A DNA stretch of 6,067 bases. Origin: Bacteroidaceae bacterium. Lineage in GTDB: Bacteria > Bacteroidota > Bacteroidia > Bacteroidales > Bacteroidaceae. The stretch is from contig CAAGDO010000267.1 in assembly GCA_900768625.1 (NCBI GenBank), positions 1-6,067 on the forward strand. The letters run 5' to 3'. The position numbers and the translations under genes are program-made. The notes beneath the pieces were generated by a model. The model ran no database searches. It was not told the origin of the DNA and worked only from the letters and a program-made list of their open reading frames with translations. This document shows, piece by piece, positions 1 through 6,018 of the stretch. Numbering within the stretch: the stretch's first letter is position 1; each line of letters starts with the position of its first letter.

Positions 1-145
1 AGTTTGAGCTCTTCTACATTCAATCTTCACCTTTCTTTTTGGCCGTTTTTTGACCTTTCATCGATCGTGTAGCTCGCTACACTCCCTCTTCAAGGCATAA
101 AAACGCCTCAAAAATAAAGGCAAATCTTGAATGTCATAAAAGTTC
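1..145. repeat. Large imperfect inverted repeat (foldback element)
   Basis: Most of the first 145 bases fold back on themselves. The centre is GTGTAGC (67-73), a TC spacer, then GCTACAC (76-82). Further out, CCTT (54-57) pairs with AAGG (92-95), CGTTTTT (44-50) with AAAAACG (99-105), the T/C-rich stretch 30-40 with the A/G-rich stretch 110-120 (one mismatch), and ACATTCAA (16-23) with TTGAATGT (127-134). Pairing is weak outside 16-134, and the left end may continue beyond the window. No open frame of useful length lies inside. Its form suggests a dispersed foldback or MITE-like element, or the source of a long structured RNA; no transposase or target-site duplication is seen. Confidence 0.7.
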
Positions 146-330
146 AGACGACTTCAATGTGTGCCGTCGCCAATGGGGCAACAGTCTCTGCAAAATTACA
201 AAAAAATGTGTGAGATGGGGCTGTGTTATGCTTTTTTGACAGGCGTATTTGGCGAAGGCCTTGTTTTTGTTTGCCAAGATGGAACAGATGATTTATGGCA
301 GGAAGTTCCGTGGCAGAGAGCATAGCATCG
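146..330. other. Intergenic stretch with no supported gene
   Basis: This stretch lies between the kinase terminator and the foldback element. Open frames cross it on the minus strand, but they run through the terminator hairpin or into the kinase gene in another frame, and none shows a recognisable domain. Its only signal is a -7-like promoter element at 191-198. Confidence 0.5.
191..198 (-). promoter_or_regulatory. Possible Bacteroidetes -7 element reading toward the left edge
   Basis: On the minus strand this reads TAATTTTG, an exact match to the Bacteroidetes -7 consensus TAnnTTTG, preceded by a T-run and followed by CAGAGA. No TTTG lies 19-21 bases upstream, so only half of the promoter is supported. 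Transcription from here would run through the foldback element and out of the window. Confidence 0.35.
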
Positions 331-368
331 AAAAACGGTTCTCCTTCGGGTGGGGAAGAAGAACCGTT
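331..368 (-). terminator. Intrinsic terminator of the sensor kinase gene
   Basis: On the minus strand AACGGTTCT (368-360) pairs with AGAACCGTT (342-334). After one mismatch the stem continues for four more pairs (358-355 with 347-344) around a 7-base loop at 348-354. The second arm runs straight into a T-run of five (335-331). It lies about 43 bases beyond the kinase stop codon, where an intrinsic terminator is expected. Confidence 0.85.
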
Positions 369-410
369 CGGGGGTAGGGGGATGAGGCATGCGTCCATCC
401 CATGGGAGTG

Positions 411-2456
411 TCATTTGATTGTCTCGTTGAAGTCGTAGTTGTCGGGCAGGGCGAGATGCATGATGGTGCCATGGTCGGGTGCCTGCCGGTTGGTGATGTT
501 GAACGTTGCCTCTCGCGAGTTGCGGCGGTTGAGGATGCCGATGGTGCGGGAGAGCAGTCGCAGTCCGGTACCTGTGTCGCGCTCTGTGCGTCTCACCAGT
601 CCGGGGTTGTAGCCGCAACCATTGTCGATGACTTTCAGATGGAGCATTCCGCCGTTTGGTGTTGCTTCCTTGGTCACCTCGATGCGGATGAGGCTGTCGC
701 TCGATGGAGTGGGGAAGGCGTGCTTGAGCGCATTCTCCACTGGAATCTGGAGCGACATGGCTGGCACAAGAAGCTGGCTTTCGAACAGCCCCTCGCCGAT
801 TTGCCATTCCACTCTGGGCCATGGTCCCTTCGTCAGCTGATGAAGTTCCAAAAAACGCTGTACCAGACGAATCTCATCGTGGAGGCTTACGGCCACTTTG
901 CCCGAGGTGAGGAGATTGCCGCGTAGCACGTCGATCAGTAATCCGATGGGCACATTGATGTCGGGATGGTGACTCAGTCGTGGCAACACGGTGTTGAGCA
1001 CATTGAAGATGTAGTGGGGCGACACACGATTGCGCACGATGTCCATGCGCAGTTCGGTGATGCGGTCGAATTGCTGCTGGATGCGATGACGGGTGTGGCG
1101 GCGGTAGAACCAAACGGCGATGGCAGCTGCGAGCAACAGTCCGATGGCAGCGATGATGACTGCCAGAATGAAGGTGCTTTGGCGTGCGGTCCGCGTTTCG
1201 TAGTCGGCCAGTGCGAGGCGTTGGTGGAGGAGGGTGGTGTCGCGCTGGAAACGCAGCTTCATTTCTTCCACATAGTTGGTCGACTGGAGTCCGCGGAGTG
1301 AGTCGGCATAGCGTGCGGCTTCCGCCTGTAGGCGGTAGGCACTTTCCCAATTGTGGTGGAGGGCTGCGTAGTGTTTCAGGCGGCGGTAGTGGAGCATGAG
1401 GTAGCGTAGCGACTTGATGCCAGAGGTGTCATTCTCTGAAGCTTCAATCCCTTTCGTGATGGGGATTTCCCCTTTGGCGATGGCCCAATCCGTCTTGAGC
1501 GAACGAAGATAGAAGAGCGAAGCCTTGTCGATGTCAGGCGTGGCGGCGGCAAGAGCTTCCGCCCGCTTCAGCCGTTCTGTGGCCGCAGGGAGGTTTCCCC
1601 GCATGAGTTCCACTTCGAGCATGTTGCTTTCACACTTGAATTCCCCTATTTTATTATGGAACTGCACAGCCAGTTGGCGTGCCTTTTCGAAGTCTTTTAG
1701 GGCTTCATCGTAGCGATGTTCGAAGTAGTGGCAGTTGCCAAGGCTGGAATGGTAGTAGAATTGCGACATCATCGGCTCATTGGGCATGAGCGGTCGCGCC
1801 ATGGCGAAGAAGTGGTGGGCCTGATGGAAGTCGTTCAGGTCAGTGTAGACGAGGGCCAGACCGCAGTAGATGCCGGCGCGGCTTTCGTTGCTGTTGAGCG
1901 AATCGCAGAGGAACAGGGCGTTTCGGTAGTAGTAGGCCGCTTTGGGCATATCGCCCCGCTGCTGGTAGAGGTCGGCCAGGTTGATGGCTGTTGAGATGAC
2001 GGATTTTGACTTTTCCTTTCCTTGACGGAGTCGGTCGTAGGAGCGTTCGTAGCATTCCACGGCCTCATTGACGTTCCCGCAGATGTAGGCAGCCACTCCA
2101 CGGTGGTTCCACATTTGTCCCTCCAGCGTTTCGTGGCCGGGATGGGCGAGGCACCAGTTTTCCACTTGCTTGTAGATACGGCTGGCCTCTGCCGTGTCAG
2201 CTGCCTGGAAATGAGCTGTACCCCTAAAGAGCTGTGCTCGCCACCATGCAGCGGAGTCGCTCGTCTGCTGCTGGATGCGGGCATAAAGGCTGTCTGCACG
2301 CAGGGGATTCATGAACAGGATGTCGGTGGTGGCTTCGATGAGGCTGTCGGCATGGTTGTCAGTCGGCGGGTTCTTCCCGCTTTGGCACGATGAGGCCGAA
2401 AGAAGCACAAGGCATATGATGGCGAATAATCCCAGAAGGGACTTGAATGAGGTCAT
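411..2456 (-). CDS. TPR-containing membrane sensor histidine kinase (LytS/His_kinase type)
   Basis: The product is 681 residues: an N-terminal export signal (3-20, hydrophobic) ending near Cys24 in ASSC, a weak lipobox; a helical TPR-like region of about six repeats (roughly 74-301, extended to about 384); one membrane span (about 428-451); a short coiled linker; and a kinase core. The core has the phospho-acceptor motif VSPHYIFNVLN with His481, the N-box VENALKHAF (573-581, Asn575), the G1 box DNGCGY (611-616) and the G2 box GTGLRLL (629-635). This matches the His_kinase plus HATPase_c arrangement of LytS-type kinases, and all key residues are present. The TPR part should lie outside the inner membrane and the kinase inside. 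An open frame extends 56 codons upstream to 2624, but the promoter lies within that extension and the export signal begins at this Met, so the start is placed at 2456. No partner regulator is in the window; the signal sensed is unknown. Confidence 0.9.
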   Translation of the reverse strand: MTSFKSLLGLFAIICLVLLSASSCQSGKNPPTDNHADSLIEATTDILFMNPLRADSLYARIQQQTSDSAAWWRAQLFRGTAHFQAADTAEASRIYKQVENWCLAHPGHETLEGQMWNHRGVAAYICGNVNEAVECYERSYDRLRQGKEKSKSVISTAINLADLYQQRGDMPKAAYYYRNALFLCDSLNSNESRAGIYCGLALVYTDLNDFHQAHHFFAMARPLMPNEPMMSQFYYHSSLGNCHYFEHRYDEALKDFEKARQLAVQFHNKIGEFKCESNMLEVELMRGNLPAATERLKRAEALAAATPDIDKASLFYLRSLKTDWAIAKGEIPITKGIEASENDTSGIKSLRYLMLHYRRLKHYAALHHNWESAYRLQAEAARYADSLRGLQSTNYVEEMKLRFQRDTTLLHQRLALADYETRTARQSTFILAVIIAAIGLLLAAAIAVWFYRRHTRHRIQQQFDRITELRMDIVRNRVSPHYIFNVLNTVLPRLSHHPDINVPIGLLIDVLRGNLLTSGKVAVSLHDEIRLVQRFLELHQLTKGPWPRVEWQIGEGLFESQLLVPAMSLQIPVENALKHAFPTPSSDSLIRIEVTKEATPNGGMLHLKVIDNGCGYNPGLVRRTERDTGTGLRLLSRTIGILNRRNSREATFNITNRQAPDHGTIMHLALPDNYDFNETIK

Positions 2457-2490
2457 TAGGGAGAAGCAAAAGGGGTTAGAAAATACCGTG

Positions 2491-2522
2491 CAAATGTAGA
2501 CATTTTTGAGCGTCCAGCCAAA
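2491..2522 (-). promoter_or_regulatory. Bacteroidetes-type promoter of the sensor kinase
   Basis: On the minus strand TTTG (2522-2519) is followed, after exactly 20 bases, by TACATTTG (2498-2491). This fits the Bacteroidetes sigma-factor consensus TTTG-N19/20-TAnnTTTG. Transcription should begin near 2484, giving a leader of about 28 bases before the ATG at 2456. The leader has no Shine-Dalgarno sequence, as is usual in this phylum. Confidence 0.8.
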
Positions 2523-2534
2523 CGGCAACGTGGC

Positions 2535-2593
2535 AAAACGCAACGAATCGGCATCCGCATTCCCTGCTTGAGGAGTTTGTGGATGTCGATTCG
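2535..2593 (-). terminator. Probable terminator of the ppk1-ppx operon
   Basis: The arms GGATGTCGATTCG (2581-2593) and CGAATCGGCATCC (2544-2556) are complementary at 12 of 13 positions, and parts of the region between them can also pair. On the minus strand the hairpin is followed by TTGCGTTTT, a broken T-run. It starts about 40 bases after the ppx stop codon and ends just before the kinase promoter, a sensible place to separate the two units. The imperfect T-run keeps confidence moderate. Confidence 0.5.
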
Positions 2594-2633
2594 CTGTCTG
2601 GTGATGGAGTGCAAAAGGATGCACATGGTGGGG

Positions 2634-3578
2634 TCATTTTCCTTTATTCTCCCCCGGTTTTCCTAATTTCCGCTGTTCGTCGCGTTCAGCATGCTGTTCG
2701 TAGAGCTCATCGATGATGCCGTCTGCCAATCCGATGACCGGCACATGGATGAATTCGGCATGTACGATATGGGCGATGCGGAGGAATATTTCCGCTGCTG
2801 GCACGATGACGTCGGCGCGGTCCTCCTTCAAACCGTAGCGGGCGATACGGTCCTCAACGGAGAGCGGTTTGAGTTCTTTGCATACGCTTTCCACCGAGCT
2901 GATGGGCATGCGCTGCCGAGCGGTGTCCTTGGTGGAGGCCATGCGGAAGATCTTGTTGATGTTTCCGCCCGAACCGATGATGTTGATATGGTCGGCAATG
3001 GGGAGCATCAGACTCAAATCGTGTTCCATGCGTACCCATTCCTCGTCGTGCACCTGTCCTGTCAGCATACGGACGGTTCCGATGTCGTAGGAAACGGATG
3101 AATGGAGCTGGCCGTCGGTGAGGAAATTGATTTCGGTCGAACCGCCACCCACGTCGACGTAGAGGTAGGCCCCTTGGCGGTCGGCCATGCATTCGAGGTG
3201 GTTGCTATAGATGATGCGGGCTTCTTCGCTTCCCCCGATAATCTCGACGCGGATACCCGTTTCGCGATTGATGCGGCGGATGATTTCCTCGCCGCCTTTG
3301 GCATCGCGCATGGCCGATGTGGCACAAGCGCGGTAGGCGCAGACGTCGTAGATCTTCATGAGTTGGCGGAAGGCCTTCATGAGGCGGCAGAGCTTCATGG
3401 CCTTGCGGTCGGACAAGGCGCCGTCCTGGAAGATCTCGAATCCGAGACGGAGCGGCACACGGAGGAGCATGATTTTCTTGAACTGGTTCTTGTCGGTGGC
3501 ATCGCTGCTGATGCTTTTGATGAGCAGGCGCACGGCATTCGAACCGATATCAATGGCTGCGTAGTTGAGGCGTGGCAT
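2634..3578 (-). CDS. ppx: Exopolyphosphatase, Ppx/GppA family (short form)
   Basis: The 314-residue product belongs to the ASKHA-fold Ppx/GppA phosphatases, which remove terminal phosphates from inorganic polyphosphate and, in some members, convert pppGpp to ppGpp. Visible motifs are the first phosphate loop AAIDIGSNAVRLL (7-19), ACATSAMRDA (84-93), GGSEEARIIY (115-124) with the expected catalytic Glu at 119, the second phosphate loop VDVGGGSTE (141-149), IGSGGNI (201-207) and GLADGIIDELY (283-293). It is much shorter than E. coli Ppx (about 513 residues) and lacks the C-terminal HD-like region, as in other two-domain members; the core looks intact. The C-terminal tail is charged. The gene lies 77 bp after ppk1 on the same strand, and that gap has no obvious complete promoter, so co-transcription is likely. 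The start has no Shine-Dalgarno sequence but sits right before the conserved first loop. Polyphosphatase versus pppGpp phosphatase activity cannot be told apart from sequence alone; the ppk1 neighbour favours polyphosphate. Confidence 0.93.
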   Translation of the reverse strand: MPRLNYAAIDIGSNAVRLLIKSISSDATDKNQFKKIMLLRVPLRLGFEIFQDGALSDRKAMKLCRLMKAFRQLMKIYDVCAYRACATSAMRDAKGGEEIIRRINRETGIRVEIIGGSEEARIIYSNHLECMADRQGAYLYVDVGGGSTEINFLTDGQLHSSVSYDIGTVRMLTGQVHDEEWVRMEHDLSLMLPIADHINIIGSGGNINKIFRMASTKDTARQRMPISSVESVCKELKPLSVEDRIARYGLKEDRADVIVPAAEIFLRIAHIVHAEFIHVPVIGLADGIIDELYEQHAERDEQRKLGKPGENKGK

Positions 3579-3579
3579 A

Positions 3580-3627
3580 TAAGTAGGTGTCCTAAATTAT
3601 TTCATACAATCAGTAGGTGGTGTTTTC
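3580..3627. repeat. 48-bp repeat, copy A, between ppk1 and ppx
   Basis: This stretch aligns without gaps to 5971-6018 with 41 of 48 bases identical. Within it AGTAGGTG occurs at 3582-3589 and again at 3612-3619, exactly 30 bp apart. A third, inverted copy of the motif follows at 3632-3640. The repeat fills most of the ppk1-ppx gap and ends two bases before the ppx start codon. Its role is unknown; a binding site, a small mobile remnant or an RNA structure are all possible. Confidence 0.8.
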
Positions 3628-3640
3628 GAGTACCTACTTA
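3580..3640 (-). promoter_or_regulatory. Inverted repeat with alternative pairings just before ppx
   Basis: In the transcript the arm TAAGTAGGT (from 3640-3632) can pair with ACCTACTTA (from 3588-3580), 9 perfect pairs ending two bases before the ppx ATG. Its AGTAGGT core can instead pair with the nearer ACCTACT (from 3618-3612), 7 pairs around a 13-base loop. The two pairings exclude each other, and the longer one would cover the ppx translation start region. Regulation of ppx output relative to ppk1 is an inference from this geometry. Confidence 0.45.
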
Positions 3641-3655
3641 GTGATTGAGGGAGCG

Positions 3656-5746
3656 TTAGTCGGATGGGAGAAGTTCTTTTTCGGCAGGGACCGTTCCGCT
3701 GTACTTTTCGTAGAGCGCTTGTTGCGAACGGAAGGGAAGTCCGTCTTCGGTCTGCCAGGGGTGGTTGCACCCTGTTCCGTCGACGACGCGTCCCTGAAGA
3801 GTGTCTTGGAGCGCATAGTCGATGACTTCTTCGAGGTCCTTCTTGATGGCAGGTGAATAGACCGGGGTGACCACTTCCACGCGGTTGTTGAGATTACGCG
3901 GCATCCAGTCGGCCGAACCGATGAACATCTTGTTTTCGCCTCCGGCGCAGAACTGGAAAATGCGGGCGTGCTCGAGGTAGCGGTCGATGATACCCACGAT
4001 TCGGATTGTGTCGCTTTTGCCCGGAATGCCTGTCACGAGCGAACAGTTGCCACGCACAACGAGGTCGATGGGCACTCCGTTGGCCGACGCTTCGTAGAGT
4101 TTCTTCACCATCACGGGGTCGGTGATATGATTGATCTTGATGCGGATGTAGGCCGGCTTGCCGATGTTGTGGTTTTTGATTTCCTCGTTGATGAGCCGGA
4201 TGAACCTGTTGCGCATTTCGTTGGGGGAAACGAGCAGTTCCTTGTATTTCACGGGCACATAAGGGCGCTCAATGAACTCAAAGACACGGCGAACGTCACT
4301 CACGATGTTGCGATTGGCCGTCATGAGCATGTAGTCCGTGTAGCATCGGGCATTGCCTTCATGAAAATTTCCTGTGCTCACCACGCAGATGTCAGACCCT
4401 TTTCGCATGCTGATATGGGTGATTTTGGAGTGCACCTTCAGGCCTTCTACGCCGAAGATGACATGGATTCCCACTTCCTGCATCTTTTTCGACCAGCTGA
4501 TGTTGGAAGCCTCGTCGAATCGGGCCAGCAGTTCGATGACCACCGTCACCTGTTTTCCGTTTTGGGCGGCATTGATCAGCGCTTTGACCACCTTCGATTC
4601 GTGGGCAAGGCGATATAGCGTGGTCTGTATGCTTTTCACTTCCTTGTGGATGGCAGCTTCCTGGAGCAGGCGGATGTAGGATGAGAAGTCATGGTAAGGC
4701 ACATGGATGAAGCGGTCCTCGCGGCGTACGGCCTCAAGAATGGACCCTTCGCCCGTGAGTTCGGGCTTGAGCACGGGCGTCCAATTCGGGAATTTCAAGT
4801 CGCGGCGTCCGCAATCGGGGAACTTCATCAGGTCGCGGTGGTTTTGGTAGCGACCGGCGGCCAACACCGTGTCGAGCTTGTCGACATGAAGCTTGCCGAG
4901 CACGCGTTTCAAGACGTCGCGCGGCATCGTTGAGTCGTAGATCACGCGCATGGCTTGTCCGCGTTTACGGCTCTTCACGCCCTTTGAGATTTTCTGCATG
5001 AGGCCAGTGCGGAGGTCGTTGTCGATTTCCATTTCCGCATCCTTTGTGAACTTGAAAGCGTAGGCTTCGAAGTGGGTGTAGTTGAGTCCGGCGAAGATGA
5101 GTGGCAGGGAGCAACGCACCACGTCGTCGGTGTACATGATGTAGGATTTCCCATCCTTGTCCGGCAATCTCACGAATCGTCCTACGAGGCTGATGGGCAA
5201 TTGGAGTAGGGCATATTCGGGGTGCGACTTGTCAGATTCTCGTCGCATTTTTACGGCCATGTAGATGCAGTCATCGGGCTGTTCGGTGAGGTCTTTGAGG
5301 GCAGAGAACCATACGGGGGCGATGAATCCGTCGAATTGCTTATAGTAGAAGTCTCTCACGAACGCGTGTTGCTCGTCGTTGAGTTCCTCCTCGTTGACGA
5401 TACAGATGTTCTCTTTGCGCAGTTCCTCCTCCACCTGATGGATGGCTGTTTCGTACTCCTTCGAGTAGTGGGCGTTGAGTCGGTTGATGACCTTGAGCGT
5501 GCTGAGCGCTTCGTGTCGGTCGTCGCGCGTTTCCTTGTCGTCGCAAGCAGCGATGCGATTGAGCAAGGCCACTCTGACGCGGAAGAACTCATCGAGGTTG
5601 TTCGAATAGATGCCTAGGAAACCGAGGCGCTCGAGCAGGGGAACGGTCGGTTTCATCGCTTCCTGGAGAATGCGTCGGTTGAAATACATCCAGCTCACGT
5701 CGCGGGGCACATAGTCGGTGTAGGCGGGTTCTTTTTTCTTCATCAT
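3656..5746 (-). CDS. ppk1: Polyphosphate kinase 1
   Basis: Ppk1 reversibly transfers the gamma phosphate of ATP to growing inorganic polyphosphate. The 696-residue product matches the family length (E. coli 688) and is complete. The N-terminal domain opens with DVSWMYFNRRILQEA (16-30) and SNNLDEFFRVRVA (48-60). The head domain covers roughly 120-315. The first phospholipase-D-like catalytic domain (about 320-490) carries TLYR (376-379), GLKVHSKI (435-442) with His439 equivalent to the autophosphorylated His435 of E. coli, and STGNFHEGNARCYTDY (457-472). The second (about 495-680) carries DRYLEHARI (588-596) with His593 equivalent to E. coli His592, and GSADWMPRNLNNR (610-622). All catalytic residues I can place are present. 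The protein begins Met-Met; the ATG at 5746 is chosen, and 5743 is equally possible. It is the first gene of a ppk1-ppx unit, with its own -7 element about 45 bases upstream and no Shine-Dalgarno sequence. Confidence 0.97.
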   Translation of the reverse strand: MMKKKEPAYTDYVPRDVSWMYFNRRILQEAMKPTVPLLERLGFLGIYSNNLDEFFRVRVALLNRIAACDDKETRDDRHEALSTLKVINRLNAHYSKEYETAIHQVEEELRKENICIVNEEELNDEQHAFVRDFYYKQFDGFIAPVWFSALKDLTEQPDDCIYMAVKMRRESDKSHPEYALLQLPISLVGRFVRLPDKDGKSYIMYTDDVVRCSLPLIFAGLNYTHFEAYAFKFTKDAEMEIDNDLRTGLMQKISKGVKSRKRGQAMRVIYDSTMPRDVLKRVLGKLHVDKLDTVLAAGRYQNHRDLMKFPDCGRRDLKFPNWTPVLKPELTGEGSILEAVRREDRFIHVPYHDFSSYIRLLQEAAIHKEVKSIQTTLYRLAHESKVVKALINAAQNGKQVTVVIELLARFDEASNISWSKKMQEVGIHVIFGVEGLKVHSKITHISMRKGSDICVVSTGNFHEGNARCYTDYMLMTANRNIVSDVRRVFEFIERPYVPVKYKELLVSPNEMRNRFIRLINEEIKNHNIGKPAYIRIKINHITDPVMVKKLYEASANGVPIDLVVRGNCSLVTGIPGKSDTIRIVGIIDRYLEHARIFQFCAGGENKMFIGSADWMPRNLNNRVEVVTPVYSPAIKKDLEEVIDYALQDTLQGRVVDGTGCNHPWQTEDGLPFRSQQALYEKYSGTVPAEKELLPSD

Positions 5747-5790
5747 GTTTGGGTGACTTGGAAAGCGTTATGTTCTTTAGTTTCTGCGTG

Positions 5791-5798
5791 CAAAGGTA
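5791..5798 (-). promoter_or_regulatory. -7 promoter element of the ppk1-ppx operon
   Basis: The minus strand reads TACCTTTG followed by CA, an exact match to the Bacteroidetes -7 consensus TAnnTTTG. Transcription should begin near 5784, with a leader of about 38 bases before the ppk1 ATG. No good TTTG lies 19-21 bases upstream. Instead, the motif GCGGCTGC occurs twice there (5830-5823 and 5807-5800), possibly an activator site. Confidence 0.6.
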
Positions 5799-5922
5799 GG
5801 CAGCCGCTGTGTCGAACTTGTTGCAGCCGCATGACAAAAGTGTGAAGGTCGAAAGTGGGGGAGGATGGCGATAGGAACTCTGAATTCAAATTCTCCAGGT
5901 CTTTAGATTTGCGGTAATACAC
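5799..5922. other. Intergenic stretch upstream of the ppk1 promoter
   Basis: No supported gene lies here. The part next to the promoter holds the repeated GCAGCCGC (5800-5807 and 5823-5830 on the plus strand). The rest is AT-rich toward the right, and I see no further signal. Confidence 0.5.
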
Positions 5923-5964
5923 GAAAAATGGTAAAGCTGATTTGAGTCAACTTTACCATTTTTC
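5923..5964. terminator. Bidirectional intrinsic terminator
   Basis: GAAAAATGGTAAAG (5923-5936) and CTTTACCATTTTTC (5951-5964) are perfect 14-base complements around a 14-base loop, which itself allows three more pairs (TGA 5938-5940 with TCA 5947-5949). Both strands show a T-run at the 3' side of the stem, longest on the plus strand where TTTTC continues after it. It most likely ends a leftward transcript coming from beyond the right edge and insulates the ppk1 promoter, but it could work in either direction. Confidence 0.75.
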
Positions 5965-5970
5965 TTTTCA

Positions 5971-6018
5971 TAAGTAGGTGTTCAAAATTATTTTATACTA
6001 TCAGCAGGTGCTATTTTC
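5971..6018. repeat. 48-bp repeat, copy B, near the right edge
   Basis: This is the second copy of the repeat at 3580-3627, in the same orientation and 41 of 48 identical. AGTAGGTG (5973-5980) and AGCAGGTG (6003-6010) keep the exact 30-bp spacing seen in copy A. The inverted third motif of copy A is absent. On the minus strand it contains TAATTTTG (5990-5983), a perfect -7-like element without a matching -33 box; copy A has TAATTTAG at the same place. It begins six bases beyond the hairpin at 5923-5964. Confidence 0.8.

Noticed and set aside
144..398. Minus-strand open frame of 84 codons after the kinase
   Set aside because: It runs through the terminator hairpin at 331-368 and over the -7-like element at 191-198, and resembles no known family.
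226..822. Minus-strand open frame of 198 codons
   Set aside because: It overlaps the kinase C-terminal region in another frame and continues through the terminator; its Pro/Arg/His-rich product is typical of an out-of-frame reading.
402..926. Plus-strand open frame of 174 codons
   Set aside because: It lies antisense to the kinase core, which has intact His, N, G1 and G2 motifs; the plus-strand product shows no recognisable domain.
2610..2625. Small hairpin GTGCA/TGCAC just after the ppx stop
   Set aside because: The stem has only five pairs and no T-run follows, so it is probably chance; the larger hairpin at 2544-2593 is the better terminator.
3968..4618. Plus-strand open frame of 216 codons
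   Set aside because: It is antisense to the catalytic domains of ppk1 and rich in His and Val in the way shadow frames of this codon use are; no start signal or domain supports it.
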